Part shown: positions 34,301 to 44,879 of the stretch, in pieces | How the letters are laid out: each line of letters opens with the position of its first letter | Numbering within the stretch: the stretch's first letter is position 1 | Assembly: GCF_029962835.1 (NCBI RefSeq) | Contig: NC_080579.1 | Location: 81,919,959-81,983,958 of the forward strand | Direction of reading: 5' to 3' | From: Magnolia sinica | Taxonomy: Eukaryota > Streptophyta > Magnoliopsida > Magnoliales > Magnoliaceae | DNA: 64,000 nucleotides | Notes under the pieces: model-generated | Told to the model about the DNA's origin: nothing | The model's database searches: none | The model's input: the letters and a program-made list of their open reading frames with translations, nothing else | Position numbers and translations under genes: made by a program

Positions 34301-37300
34301 TGCCTCTCAGCAGAAAATGGCAGGTCTGCCCTATTGTGTTCTAGATGCTGATTATGGCCCCTCTGCTCCAGATCTAGCATGCCCACATTGTGGGAAAAGG
34401 TATTGATAACAGACGCTATGACTGACCGTTGCATTGTCCCAGAAGGGGTATCACAATCTGGATCCTTGCCTGAGTTGGTTATCTGTTGATTAGCTTGCTT
34501 CCTGGAGAGCATGATTGGTGACAAACAGAGATGAGGCAATGATCTATGCTGGTTGATGTCCCCTTGTTGGAGATCAAAAGCCAAGGCCAGAGGTGGCACT
34601 TGATGTGGTCATAGGCTGGATTATCACTCGTATTGCTAGTTTCAAAATCCTTATCATTACAGGAGGTAGACGGAGATGGCTGAATGACGACTGCTCCTCT
34701 ATTGCCGGGGGTATGAAGGCGAAAGGGTCTAGGGGTGTTTGGAATGCCCATGGTTGCGGTGAAGGATAGGTGGGATGAAGACTGGGGGCTAGGTATGATG
34801 GAAAGGGCAGGTTGAGGTGTGTGGTTAAGGTTAGGTATGATGTTCAGTGGTTGGTGGGATGGTTGAGGGGTGTTGATGTGAGTTGGTTCGATGGGTCATA
34901 AGTGTGTGTGTGTGTGTGTGTGTGTGTGGGGTTGTCAATTTTAAGATAGGCTCATTGAAGTTTCACAAATAGTGGGCAGGGGTGGGGGTAATGGCGCAGG
35001 AGGCTGAGATGGATTCATAGGGGCATTTCCACAAACTGAGGGTGGGGGTCCTGAATCGTTGGATTGCTTATTATGAAAAGTCTTAGAAACCCAATGTTTT
35101 GTGGACTCTTTGAGGAGCTAAGGGTTGGCAAATCGACCACAATCAGACTGAGGAGATTTCATAATCCCTAAGATAGGAAATGTTCGATCAGCCACCTTGA
35201 GAAAACGTAAGCTGTGAAAGTCTACTCTTGGTTTGAGAATAACTTAGACTCCAGCAAATGCCTGAAATGCACTAGATCTGGCGGCATTATCAATTTGAAC
35301 CACCTCCCCATTTGTTTTCATGAGGTCCTCGATAGCTGAGGGGTACCAGGAGTGTGTCGGAATGCCGAAAAGTCTGATCCACCTCCCTTTGCCCGAAAGG
35401 GTAGCTTCCGGATACCAAGTGGCTACCACTATGAGATTCATTTTCTTGTGAAGGATTAAGTCATTGGCGAAGGCGGTCATCTCTTTCCTGGATTTGAATT
35501 TGATGATGAATTGCAAAGGGGATATTCTACAAATATCCACTTTCCGATGTGCGAAAGATGAATGCCTGAGGATATCGGTGATATGAGAGATTGATATGGA
35601 AATGTCTAGAGCTGTACCTATGAGGGCTGACGGTAGCTCTTCCTGTAGTCTCCGAACTTCGTAGTTATTAGCTGAGATGGTGAGATACCTCGGATGAGAA
35701 GGAGGATTGGAATGAGATTGGGGGTTTTAGTTTCTGTTCTTGAGGGAGTCAGAGTAAGATCTTCTGGCTGGAGGATTGGTTTGCTAAGATGTTGGAGCCC
35801 CTGAAGATGCATTGTCCTGACCATTTGTTCTTTGGATTTCTGGAACAGGAATCGACACTGGTTTCTACTTTACCTTTTCTAATGTGATTTTCCTCCCATC
35901 GATTCTATGCCCATTAAATGTGTTAATAGCATTTAGGGCATCCTGCTCATATAGAAAATATATGAAAGCATAGCCACGGGATCTGTTCCTCTCCTTGTCC
36001 CAAGAGATTGAAACGGTCGAGATTTTGCCAAACCTACCGAAAATGCGAGTAATATCTTCCGCACTTGTATCGTAGGTCAGGTTGCCCGCAAAAATCCCTG
36101 AAAAAACCTATCATGCTGACAGTTTTGATAATCAATCCATGGGCCCACATGCACTTTGTGGATCCATTGACGCAGGGATGGGTGTGATGAGGTCGATCAC
36201 CATCTTCCTCAAGGGGATAATTACTCTGAATTCGTGGAGTTTCTCTAGACTCCTTAGAGAGATTCCTCGAACCACGAGTAGAAGTAGAAAATAGAAATAA
36301 ATTTTAATAGAATCGGAAATAAATGGATTGATGGATAAAAACAAATTTACAATCCTTTAAATAGTGATATTGGGAAGAAGTTTGGTAATCAAACTCAAAC
36401 TCAAACTCCAAACTCCCTGAAAATTGTGACTAACTATAAATAGTAAACTTACTATCATGATTTCCACTAGTCTTCTTAGTTTTCGGCCAAAAATAGTAAG
36501 TGTCCTGTTTGACCCAACCAAATTGTTCTCCTTAATTTTCTATGCATTTTTCGTGTTGCACACAACTCCTAAAGCCCAATGGATCAAAAGTTATGATTGA
36601 ACTAAAACATACATAAAAATATGAATTTTCAACTGTGGATATGATATAATGTCGGCTAAAGTAGCTTATCCTACCCAAACTCATTTTGGTTTTAAGAGAT
36701 ACGCCTCTTTCAGGGTTCTGACATTCCTAATCACTTCTGCCTTCTACAGGGCCTTTTTTGATCCATCTTGGACATGAAAGTGTCCACAACCCTCTCTCCA
36801 TCACCCATCATATCAATATCAACAGTGTAGATTACAAAAACACGGGGCCCACATGCAGAGGATGACATACCTGGGTACGAAGGGGCTCCAGCTATGACAC
36901 AGGGCAAATCATAGTTTACAGCTCGAATGTGTGGGTACTTGGAAACAATGAGGTTGATAGACGTCCCATTGCCCCCACCCACATCTACCATCTCCTTGAC
37001 TTCACTGAAACCTTTATACCCTTCCAACACCTCAGTCAAGATAATCACTGTAACATTGCGCATGGCCTCATGGAAGAGACCCCTGAACTTTTGGTCCGTT
37101 GCAGCATACTCAAACAGGTCCATCCCATGTGTTCTATGGAAGGGTGTGGGCCCACCTTCAAGCACTGAAGCCCCCAGGTGGTAGAAGCAGTCCAATGTCG
37201 GTTTCTGTAAGCAAAAGAGCACCAGTGGAGCCAACGACACACCATCATCGCCAGGCACTAGGCAGCGTGATTGGTCCGTCAGACCATACATCCGCACGCC

Positions 37301-37564
37301 TTCCCCATCATTGGTTTCTTGGACAGTGAGGAGGGAGTTGGCAACGAGGATTCGGAGGATGCGATCGAGTGCCGTCGCAGCATTTGGATTGGTGGTGGGC
37401 ATCTTGGCGACTATCTCAGATGGAAAGAGCTGTGCTCCTGGCCCACTTTCGGCTATGATCTCAAATACTCTTAGCTCGATTGCAACCGTTAGTGCCATCG
37501 GGAAGGAGACCTGAATTGGCATGGCCATTACTGATAGACGGTGGGCATGATCTCGGTGGGCCAT
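28364..37564 (-). CDS. Class II (COMT-like) SAM-dependent O-methyltransferase, 3 exons
   Basis: Exon 1 is 37564-36871, exon 2 28866-28802 and exon 3 28666-28364; all four splice sites are GT-AG (CCCAG|GTATGT, TCTCAG|GTGTGG, ATGAGG|GTTAGT, ACGCAG|GGTATC) and phases match, giving 353 residues, the usual length. An N-terminal dimerisation domain (FPMALTVAIELRVFEII, residues 21-37) is followed by the SAM-binding VDVGGGNG (193-200). The catalytic base is His257 (ILHNWGDD), with Glu285 (ISVEF) and Glu317 (GGKER); spacings of 28 and 32 equal those of caffeic acid O-methyltransferase. It should methylate a hydroxyl of a phenylpropanoid or alkaloid-like acceptor in the cytosol; the substrate cannot be read. 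Exon lesions: none. Intron 1 is 8.0 kb and filled with transposable elements. Confidence 0.88.
28980..29192 (+). mobile_element. LINE 3' tail in O-methyltransferase intron 1
   Basis: Sequence ending TCTTTCCCAGTAATGAAATT and TCGTGGGAGTTTTTGG then a 16-base A run matches the layout of the other plant L1 3' ends in this window. It is on the plus strand, antisense to the host gene, and strongly 5'-truncated. The left boundary is approximate. Confidence 0.5.
29560..33640 (-). pseudogene. LINE ORF2: endonuclease, reverse transcriptase, RNase H (broken)
   Basis: The endonuclease starts at NARGVANTATLRSVTRIVRY near 33620. The longest open part, 32180-30900, is reverse transcriptase: FRPISLCNNLYKIIAKVIVD, QGAFVRGRSI, KLDMEKAYDHLEWDFL, GLCQGDPLSPSLFI and the catalytic LLYADDIVLF at about 31563-31592. 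The zinc-binding RVT region (SGICTSDQ..., WHQKIPNKIFIF) is at 30890-30480. RNase H follows near 29985 (VKFNIDGAVDGNPGPSGGGG), with a TAG at 29804-29806 in its helix. Several frameshifts separate these blocks, so it is inactive. Confidence 0.88.
33700..36099 (-). pseudogene. LINE ORF1 with RNA-recognition motif (5'-truncated)
   Basis: At 36092-35868 the minus strand encodes an RRM: RNP2-like IFAGNL, then DTSAEDITRIFGRFGKI, and RNP1-like RSRGYAFIYF, ending NAINTFNGHRIDGRKIT. Downstream, 35540-35244 gives a DUF4283-like block (GRWIRLFGIPTHSW) typical of plant LINE ORF1. A (TG)n run at 34904-34928 lies within it. RRM-containing ORF1 is the hallmark of the BNR-type L1 subclade described in plants. 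Frame changes occur throughout, so no intact ORF1 protein is made. Confidence 0.8.
36165..36830. repeat. Unclassified ~670-bp dispersed repeat, copy A
   Basis: The shared start is GTGATGAGGTCGATCACC and the end is ACTTCTGCCTTCTAC ... CATCTTGGACATGAAAGTGT and ATATCAATATC. Copies B (44148-44572 plus 49617-49906) and C (52553-53225) have the same orientation and same ends. Internal features are CTTTAAATAG, TAGTAAACTTACTAT and CAACTCCTAAAGCCCAATGG. It could be a solo LTR, since it starts TGATG and ends in TATCA in two copies, but I find no flanking duplication. It lies in the first 700 bases of O-methyltransferase intron 1. Confidence 0.65.
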
Positions 37565-37621
37565 TTTTTGTATGAATGTGATGAAATCTTCGGATGGTGC
37601 TAAGGTGGGAATACAGAGGAG

Positions 37622-37629
37622 TATTTATA
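37622..37629 (-). promoter_or_regulatory. TATA box of the O-methyltransferase gene
   Basis: On the minus strand CTATAAATAC ends 58 bases before the start codon at 37564, a standard plant spacing that would place transcription start near 37595 with a leader of about 30 bases. The same leader region (without an intact TATA) is present as a relic at 870-950. A (GA)n tract (37690-37739) lies further upstream and may act as a promoter-proximal GA element. Confidence 0.6.
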
Positions 37630-37686
37630 GAGGCCGGATCAAGTACACCCACATGTAAGCTAAAACGACAAAGGGGTTATCTTGAT

Positions 37687-37694
37687 CTTTTCGA

Positions 37695-37743
<49 letters not shown>
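37687..37743. repeat. (GA)n microsatellite upstream of the O-methyltransferase
   Basis: A (GA)n run of about 50 bases, interrupted near its start, lies about 125-180 bp upstream of the start codon. Confidence 0.85.
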
Positions 37744-37841
37744 AACAAAGACCTACTCGCATGTCTTCGTTGAGAGTCTCGACTCTCTCTATCCATTACA
37801 GCTTTATCCCTGAGATTAGCGGAGCCTTTAGAAGGTTAAAA

Positions 37842-38584
37842 TTGGGTCCACCTTCATTAATTTCAGTGATCGACACCATCCATCAGTTTTCCCATCTGAT
37901 TTTATATTATTGGCCCAAAAACAAGACGGATCCGAGTTGTAGGTGGGCCATAGGAAGTCTCAACGGTAACTAAACTATGGACCATTAAATGAAATCTTCC
38001 CGCTGTGGTCCACTTGATTATTTGATCTGCCCCATTTTTTTGACACATCACAATATAATCTTTACATTTAAATATTCGGGCCAGGTCAGATTTGTTCATA
38101 TTCTCAGAGAGGGGAATGGGCCTACTGATGGGTTGGCAGACCGGGGAGCGAGAACCAAGGCTCGGCTATCTTCTCCCGCTCGGTAGCCCTTCCTAGTGAG
38201 ATCAGGGGGCTTCTTTTCCTAGATAAGATTAGATTGGGCGCCATCCGAGTTGAGGCCAAGGGGTAACCTTGTCCCTATCTCTGGCGGTGCGAGGTGGTGT
38301 CTAGGCTGATCACTGGCCTTCCTTTTTTTTTTTTCTTCATGTTTTTCTCTTGTATAGGTTGGGTGCAGTGCGGTGTGCTGCCTGGTCCTCATATGATAGG
38401 TAGGTCCCACATTTTTGGGGGTCCCCCCGAATTTCAGATGGTTGTAATGTCTTACTTCAGCAATATATTCCAGGGATGTTCCCCTGTTTCCAAAAAAAAT
38501 AAAAAAAATAAAAAAAATCTTTACATTCAAATGGACGAATGGATCATCTAGAAAGGAAACAGTGGGGTCTTCATGTGGGCCCAA
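37842..38584. repeat. Foldback repeat interrupted by a LINE tail
   Basis: The left arm (GGGTCCACCTTCATTAATTT, ACACCATCCATCAGTTTTCC) and right arm start (GTGGTCCACTTGATTATTTG) flank a short centre. The repeat is then split at AATCTTTACATT by the LINE fragment 38074-38515 and resumes ATGGACGAATGGATCATC and ends TCATGTGGGCCC. Confidence 0.6.
38074..38515 (+). mobile_element. 442-bp LINE 3' fragment with RNase H end and perfect-style TSD
   Basis: The insert is bracketed by AATCTTTACATTTAAAT (38057-38073) and AATCTTTACATTCAAAT (38516-38532), a 17-bp duplication with one mismatch. It encodes the end of a plant LINE RNase H domain: VHILREGNGPTDGLADRGAR, then a stop, a 3' untranslated region and an A-rich tail. 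The element is a severely 5'-truncated insertion in a foldback right arm. Confidence 0.85.
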
Positions 38585-38609
38585 CTAGATGAGACTCATC
38601 CTCACCCAA

Positions 38610-39800
38610 GATGGTGCAGCCCTTTCCGTGGAGCCCACCTTGCTATATGTATTCTATATCCATGACGTTTGTCCAATTACTGGGTAGACCATACCATAGG
38701 AAACAATAGTGTTTGAAATTACTACTGTTATGGGTAAAAATGGACTGGCTTAAGAGAAGAGGTCAGTTCGGACGTCTCCGCGGGACACGAGGTCGGTCAG
38801 CACCGATCATGACCAATGAGCTCCTCAATAACTAAGGAAGAAAGGTCGTCACTTCCTACGCCTAGGTCAGGTCAGCATACTACCCGTAGGTTAGGTCGGC
38901 CAAGACTACCTTCGCCTCGGCCTCTTACTGCACATCTCTGTTGATTTTGAATAATCAGATCTTATTTAAGAGAGATCCGCCCAAGATCTTCTCTAAATAT
39001 CTCGGATGACAACTATGACACGTTCGGAATACGGATATCCCCAGATCTTCATTGAGGATCTCGGGAGATCATCACGACATATCTGGGACTCGATTCCCCT
39101 TACAATATGAAGATCTCCTTTATGCCACCACATCTCCTCAACCATAGACCTCAGTCTTAGAGGTCAGCCTCGGATATTGACCTTGTTCTTAGAGGTCGGC
39201 CTCGGCCATAGACCTTAGCCTCGACCATCAGCCTCGACTTTCTCGGGGTTTGACCACTTCATCTTATTTTCACCAGAGATAGCGCGAAACAGTTGAGAGA
39301 CGTCCGCTGAATGCACGCCTATAATTTAGAAAACATCTCCACCCATGTAATAAACTCTTGCCCTATAAATAGAGGGCCTATTTATAGTGAAAGGTACGTA
39401 GAATCTCTCATCCAAAACCCCTCGATACTATCAAACCCAGATTCCTAGCCTGACTTTGGCATCAGAGGGTCCCTTACTCTAGCCAAGGTCTCCTTTGTCT
39501 TCTTCCTGTACAGGTACTTGAAGGTCTAAAAGGGATGAACTAGATTTTTGCATTAACAACTACCATTAAAAACTTCTTATATTATTTAAGCCCGGATGAA
39601 GGGGAAAAACAAATATAAGTTGATCCAAAACTTTTGTGGCACATTAATGGTCAATCACCACTTTTCCCATGACATTGCTTGCATTATAATTGGATCCACT
39701 TCATTTTTTGGATAATGCCATAAAATAAGCTAGAAAAGACAGATGTACTATGTGGATACATAATAAATACATCAAGGTGGGCCCCATGATAAGGGTTGTA
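38610..39800. repeat. Foldback repeat interrupted by a solo LTR
   Basis: The left arm (GGAGCCCACCTTGCTATATG, GGAAACAATAGTGTTTGAAA) stops at 38726. The centre and right arm (CATTAAAAACTTCTTATATT, TTTTGGATAATGCC, AAGGTGGGCCCCATG) resume at 39564. Removing the LTR and one copy of its duplication restores a normal foldback element. Confidence 0.75.
38727..39558 (+). mobile_element. 832-bp solo LTR with 5-bp target duplication
   Basis: The sequence runs from TGTTATGGGTAAAAATGG to TTTTTGCATTAACA, flanked on both sides by ACTAC (38722-38726 and 39559-39563). It contains a TATA box (CCTATAAATAGAGGG at 39362) and several repeats of GAGGTCGGCCTCGG. No internal retrotransposon sequence is present, so it results from recombination between two LTRs. 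Lineage (gypsy, probably) is inference from size and composition. Confidence 0.9.
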
Positions 39801-39837
39801 CCGACCCTATATTAGTAATTCAACATACTGAGTAAAC

Positions 39838-40130
39838 TCTGTGGGGCCTACCGTGATTTATGTATTTTATCCACTCTGTCCATCCATTTTAGTAAATAAT
39901 TTTATGGCTTCAGCTTAGAAATGGAACATTTCCAAAGCTCAAGTGGACCACATTACAAGAAAGAGTGAATTAAATGTCTACTATTGAAATCATTATTCCA
40001 ATTATTTCCTTTGTGGTGGTCTACTTGAGCTTTGGATATGCTTCAATTTGGGCTAAACCCCAAAACAAGCTAAAAATAAAATAAAATGGATGAATGGTGT
40101 GGATAAACCACATACATTCACAGTGGGCTG
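39838..40130. repeat. Compact foldback repeat copy
   Basis: The left arm (GGGGCCTACCGTGATTTATG, CTCAAGTGGACCACATTAC) and right arm (GTGGTGGTCTACTTGAGCTT, GATGAATGGTGTGGATAAAC, CACAGTGGGCT) are nearly contiguous, without the usual 120-bp centre. It directly precedes the satellite array. Confidence 0.65.
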
Positions 40131-40139
40131 GTGAAGGCA

Positions 40140-41345
40140 TTAGTGTGCGTTCGAAGGGGCTACCATGTAAGTCAGTGTGGATAGGAGTGGGGTCTGAGTG
40201 GGTCTGGAGACTTCGTATCCTAATAATGTCATCTCAAGTGTTTACGTACCCATTCACAATTCGGTAAAAGAGATCCACATGCGTTCAGAGGGGCTACAGT
40301 GCATGTCAGAGTTCAATAATATTGTTCAAAGGGGGTTAATGTGGGTTGGAGTGGGGTATGAGTGGGTATGGAGTCTTCGTACCCTGGTGTAACGTGGTCT
40401 TAAGTGGATATGTACCCATTCGTAGTTCGATGAAGGAGTTCGAGGTGCATTCGGATGGACTGCAATGTAGTTAGAGTTGGACGATGTTCGTGGGCGGGGT
40501 CGGTGTAGGTCGGAGTGCTATTTGAGTGGGTCAAGAGTCTTCATACCTTGATATAATGTCATCTCAAGTGGATATCTACCCATTCTCAATATAGTGAAGG
40601 AGTTTAATGTGCGTTCAAAGGGGCTGTAGTGTAGGATGGATCAATGTGGGTCACTATGGGTTGGTGCAGGGTCGATGTGGATCGATGTGGTGTCTGAATG
40701 AGTTAGGAATCTTGGTTATGTAATGTAATGTCTTCTGAAGTGGATACACATCCATTCATATTTTAGTGAAGGATTTTGACGTGTGTTTAAAGGGACTACA
40801 GTGCAAGTCAGAGTTGGATGGCGTTTGTTGGCAAGGTTCAGTGTAGATTTAAGTGTGTTGGAGTGGGGTATGAGTGGGTCATGAGTCTCCATACCCTGAT
40901 GTAACGTCTTCTCAAGCGGATACGCACACATTCATAGTTCAATGAAGGATTTTGATGTGCGTTCGCATAAGCTGCAGTGCAGGTTGGAGTTGGACAAGTT
41001 GAGGTCGGTGTGGTTTAATGTGTGTTGGAATGGGGTATGAGTTGGAGTCTTCATACCCTTGTGTAACATTGTCTGAATTGGATATGCACCCATTTGTGGT
41101 TTGGTAAAGGAGTTCGACGTACATTCATAGGGCTACAATGTAGGTCGAAGTTAATTGGTGTTTGTCAATGAGGTCAGTGTACGTGGTTCGGTGTGTGTTA
41201 GAGTGAGGTATAAGTGGGTCTGGAGTCTTCGTACCCTAACATAACATCATCTCAAGTAAATATCTACCCATTTTCAATTTGGTGAAGGATTTTGATGTGC
41301 ATTTGGATGGGCTGCAGTTCAGGTCAGGGTCGAACAACATTTGCG
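40140..41345 (+). repeat. Tandem satellite, about seven 160-180-bp units
   Basis: The anchor phrase GAGTCTTCGTACCCTG (with variants) recurs near 40206, 40371, 40530, 40706, 40884, 41046 and 41223, giving spacings of 165, 159, 176, 178, 162 and 177. Each unit also has (T/C)TCAAGTGGATA...ACCCATTC, a GTGAAGGA(G/T)TT word, GTGCGTTC...GGGCT(G/A)CAGTG, and GGAGTGGGGTATGAGTGGG. Units differ considerably, mainly in the number of GTCGGTGTGG-like subwords. The unit size is close to nucleosome spacing. The short open frames on both strands are repeat artefacts. Confidence 0.85.
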
Positions 41346-41394
41346 TATCGAAGGATGAAAAGCACATACGTGCTTTTCCGTGGAAGAACTTCTA

Positions 41395-41795
41395 TGGGGC
41401 CCACATGATGTATATGTTAGAACCACATCTTCCACCATTTTAGGATATGAAATAAAAAATAAGGCATATCCAAAGCTCAAATCGATCACACCACATGAAA
41501 TAGTGGGAATTGGATGCCTGCCATAAAAAACTTATTAGGGCGATGAATGGCTCAGATCAAGCTGATATTTATGTTTTCCTTTCATTCAGGTCTATGTGAT
41601 CTACTAAACATGTTGGATAACAAATACACGTCATGGTGGGACCTAGGAAGGTTTCAACGGTAGTCGTTTATTTCTCATTGTTTCTCGTGTGGTCCACTTG
41701 AGATTTGGATCTAGCTCGTTTTTGGGCTCATGCCCTAAATTGATCTAGAAAAATGGATGGATGGTGTGGATCTAACACATTTTGCATGGAATTCA
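41395..41795. repeat. Foldback repeat, near complete
   Basis: The left arm (GGGCCCACATGATGTATATG, GGCATATCCAAAGCTCAAAT) is inverted in the right arm (GTGTGGTCCACTTGAGATTT, GGATGGATGGTGTGGATCTA). The centre reads CAGGTCTATGTGATCTAC and ATGGTGGGACCTAGGAAGG. Confidence 0.75.
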
Positions 41796-41905
41796 AGTCT
41801 AAACATCATTTTTTTTATATAAAAATTTTAATGTGGTACGCTGCTACATGCATTCCAATTTTGGAGAGAAGAAAACCAGATGTTTTGATGTGGTGAAGCT
41901 TCTAT

Positions 41906-42316
41906 GGATCCCCCCATGTTATATGTATTAGATCCATATCGTCCATCCATTTAGTGAGATCATTTTAGGGCATGAGACAAAAAATGAGGTAAATCCAAAA
42001 CTCAAGTTGACCACACTATAGGAAACAATGGTAATTAGACGCCTGTCATTGAAAACTTCTTCAGGTCACTTCAGGCTCAGATCAGGATGATATTTTTGTT
42101 TTCCCTTCCTCCTTGTCTATTTGACCTAATGAACAAATTAGATGGAAAAAAAAAACATCATGGTGGGCCTTAGGAAGGTTTCAACGGTAGTCGTTCCACT
42201 ACTTCCTGCGGTGTGGTCCACTTGAGCTTTGGATCTCCGCTCATTTTTAGGCTAATGCCCTAAATTGATCTGGAGAAATGGATGGACACTGTGGATGTAA
42301 CACATACATCATGGTA
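41906..42316. repeat. Foldback repeat, near complete, tandem to the previous one
   Basis: The left arm (CCCCCATGTTATATGTATTA, CGTCCATCCATTTAGTGAG) and right arm (GTGTGGTCCACTTGAGCTTT, GATGGACACTGTGGATGTAA) match the preceding copy in order and spacing. Confidence 0.75.
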
Positions 42317-43560
42317 AGAAGTGCAAATCATCATTGTTGAAGGCGATGAGTTTGTAGAAATTCTTGGGCCAATCACCTCATCTAGTGTCTATGTGGCTCA
42401 TTTTTATTATTAGTCAACCGGTGCCTTGCATGAAAAAATTTGTACCAACCCATAGTTAATTATAAATATATTTCAAAAAAGAGGTATCAAGTCTAACCAT
42501 TTGGGCTATAATTATGGTTGACCTAGTTATTAACTTCTAACCTTTCATGTGCATGTGACATTTGTTGTACTATATTCCTGGTCGTTCTTGGGAAACCCAA
42601 TTGGAAAAGACGTGTGTTATAGCAAGGGAAAGATATTGCAGGTTAAATATATTCAAGGATGCCTGGAGTACTTTTTATGAAATTAATTATAGCTGATAGG
42701 ATGACAAGACAATGAGCAGTTGGGAGGAATTAAAAAGTAAACCAAGTAGCCGATCAAGCAACCGATAGTAATCCAGGAGGTCGATTAAGCAGTTGATAGT
42801 CATCCAGGAGTTCTACTGAGCAATCGAGCGGAATGCGATCAATTCAACAGGGAGGCCTGAAGAGGTTACTATGACAAGTGACAAGTTTAAAAGGAAGTCT
42901 TTAGAAGGCCATGTAGTGCTCAAACGGTTACAGCAATTGTGAGAATGTTGGAAGCATCCAAAAGGAAAGCAAGTTGTGTTAAAACGGTTATAACAACCGT
43001 CTAAATGTGGGAAGCATCAAGATGGCTAGGTTAAGACTATAAATAGCAAATGAATTCAGCAGGAAGAATGTGTCTCATACCAACCCAATTAAACCCGATA
43101 TTATCTTTCAATTACATGTAATTTACATTTCTTAGTGTAATCACTCTACATTTTTGCAAGTCAATTACATTTCTTAGTATAATCCTTTACTTTCTGTCTA
43201 CTATTTACATTCCATAGTGTAATACGTAGTGTTAATCAAGTAACTGGTAATCTTAGTTGTAATTTGGGTCTACGCTCATATGCTGGATTCAGTTTGAAGG
43301 TGATTTGCAGCTGTTCTCTGCAACCAATTGTAAGGATTCATTTTTTGATCTTTTATTTGTACTGAAAAATCCTTTTGTACATAAGGCAAAGATGTAACAC
43401 ATCATCATATGATGAACCCTACCCTCTAAATATTACAAGCAAGTGGCTGAATAGGTGGCCGATCTCATTCGATCTTCGTCATATACGACATATCCGCCTA
43501 TCTCGGTGCGTGTATTAAATTGAGCCACAAATTCAATTATGGCACGCCCGCACTACTCAC
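42317..43560 (+). repeat. Probable LTR and primer-binding region of a gypsy element
   Basis: There is no gene. A TATA box (ACTATAAATAGC near 43029), repeated (T/C)ATTTCTTAGT(G/A)TAATC words at 43130-43220 and, at 43536-43550, ATTATGGCACGCCCG resemble the 3' part of a Tat-type LTR followed by its primer-binding site. Plant Tat elements often have GGCACGCCCG-like sequence just inside the LTR. The start of the LTR is not located and no downstream gag is seen. Confidence 0.35.
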
Positions 43561-44147
43561 ATGACCAAATTGGAAAAATAACCACAGTAACATTCAATCG
43601 GTCCATCCTTTATATGGCCTTATTTTTGTAGCCATTTATTTTTCATGGATGAGATGGTTCGGATTACCTAACAAAGTGATTTTTTTCAGAAACATAAGCA
43701 ATCCATGAGGGGCACTGAAAAATTTACTGATTGGTCCTATTTTTGTATAGTTGATTATGACCGTCAATGTTAGAGGCTATAGATCAGATGACCAAAGTTG
43801 TCAAACTGGTGTGCTATTTGCATGGGGCCAATGAAATGTGTCATGGACATGATAGACAACCTAGATCAAAAGACTCTTTAAAAGTGCCAATGAAAATAAG
43901 AGCACTAAAGCATAAGAGCATTTACTTTTGGAGAAAAAAATTAAAAAGAACAATAGAAAAAAGAAATAAAATAGTAAGCAACCTTGTGAGCTTACCGAAA
44001 AAAACGCTTGGGTTGTGTGGCAGGGACCATGTGTCAGTGCCACACTTGTTGTATGCAGTGTGTGCGAAACCCAAGTCGTATAAGGCCCACAATGATGTGT
44101 ATGAAATCCACTCCATCTATCATATGAATCATATCAGACGTAGTGAT
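43561..44147. other. Gene-free stretch with weak repeat similarity
   Basis: The 139-codon open frame at 43767-44186 has no recognisable domain and overlaps a foldback-like phrase (CCCACAATGATGTGTATGAA, 44087) and the start of the next repeat. I see no gene. Confidence 0.4.
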
Positions 44148-44879
44148 AAACGTGATGAGGTTGATCACCGTCTTCCTCAAGGATAACTACTCCAAATCCA
44201 TAGGGCTTCGTTGGACTCCTCACAGAGACTTCTCAAATCCATGAGGAAAAGAACAAGAAAAATAGAAATAAATTCTAGAAAATTCGTAAATTGATTGATG
44301 ATTGAAATAAATGAGTTTATAACCCTTTAAATAGTGATACTAAGCCATGAGAGAAGTTTCAGAATTAAACTACAACTAAAACTCCTAGAAATTGCAACTT
44401 ACTATAAATAGTAAACTTACTATTTTATAGACGGTCGTGATTCCTACTAGTGCGGATGGTTTTTGGCAAAAAATAGTAAGTGTCCTACTTGGCTTCAGCA
44501 TGCTATTCTCCTAATTATTCTAGGTACTTTTCATGTTGCGCATAACTCCTAAAGCCCAACGGATGAAGAGAGTTTTTTTTTTTTTTTTTGGGAAAAGATT
44601 CGTGTTTCATATATATAATTCTGGACAAAACTTACATTTCGGGTCTTCCGAGGAAAAAAGGACCTGGAGAAGACCTATTATTACTGAAACCGGGACAACC
44701 GGAACCATAAACCAAAAAAACAGAAACAAAACTACCTCTCCTTGATCATGCCTAACCCTACCCTGTCTAAGAAAAGAAGCCCTCTCACCTGTTGGGGAAG
44801 CTCAGCCCATCTAGAGCTGCAAAAGTCTGATTGGGACAAACTCCCCTCACCGGCTAGCGCATCGGCTGGGGAGTTACAT

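Larger units (their letters stand above)
29338..36099 (-). mobile_element. 6.76-kb L1-type LINE with RRM-bearing ORF1
   Basis: The element is flanked by a 10-bp target-site duplication, GAAAAAACCT at 29328-29337 and 36100-36109. Its A-rich 3' end lies at 29338 (poly-T on the plus strand). Reading the minus strand, order is RRM, DUF4283-like segment, endonuclease, reverse transcriptase, zinc-binding RVT domain and RNase H. It is truncated at the 5' end inside the first RRM strand. Frameshifts and stops show it is inactive. It sits in intron 1 of the O-methyltransferase, in the same orientation as the gene. Confidence 0.9.

Noticed and set aside
33709..34344. Plus-strand open frames in the LINE ORF1 region
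   Set aside because: They overlap in several frames, lie antisense to the LINE and show no conserved domain.
36871..37564. Single-exon truncated O-methyltransferase pseudogene
   Set aside because: The frame appears truncated only if intron 1 is ignored; exons 2 and 3 at 28866-28364 complete it in phase with consensus splice sites.
43767..44186. 139-codon open frame as a gene
   Set aside because: No domain, low-complexity Lys-rich middle, and its 3' part runs into a foldback phrase and the 670-bp repeat.
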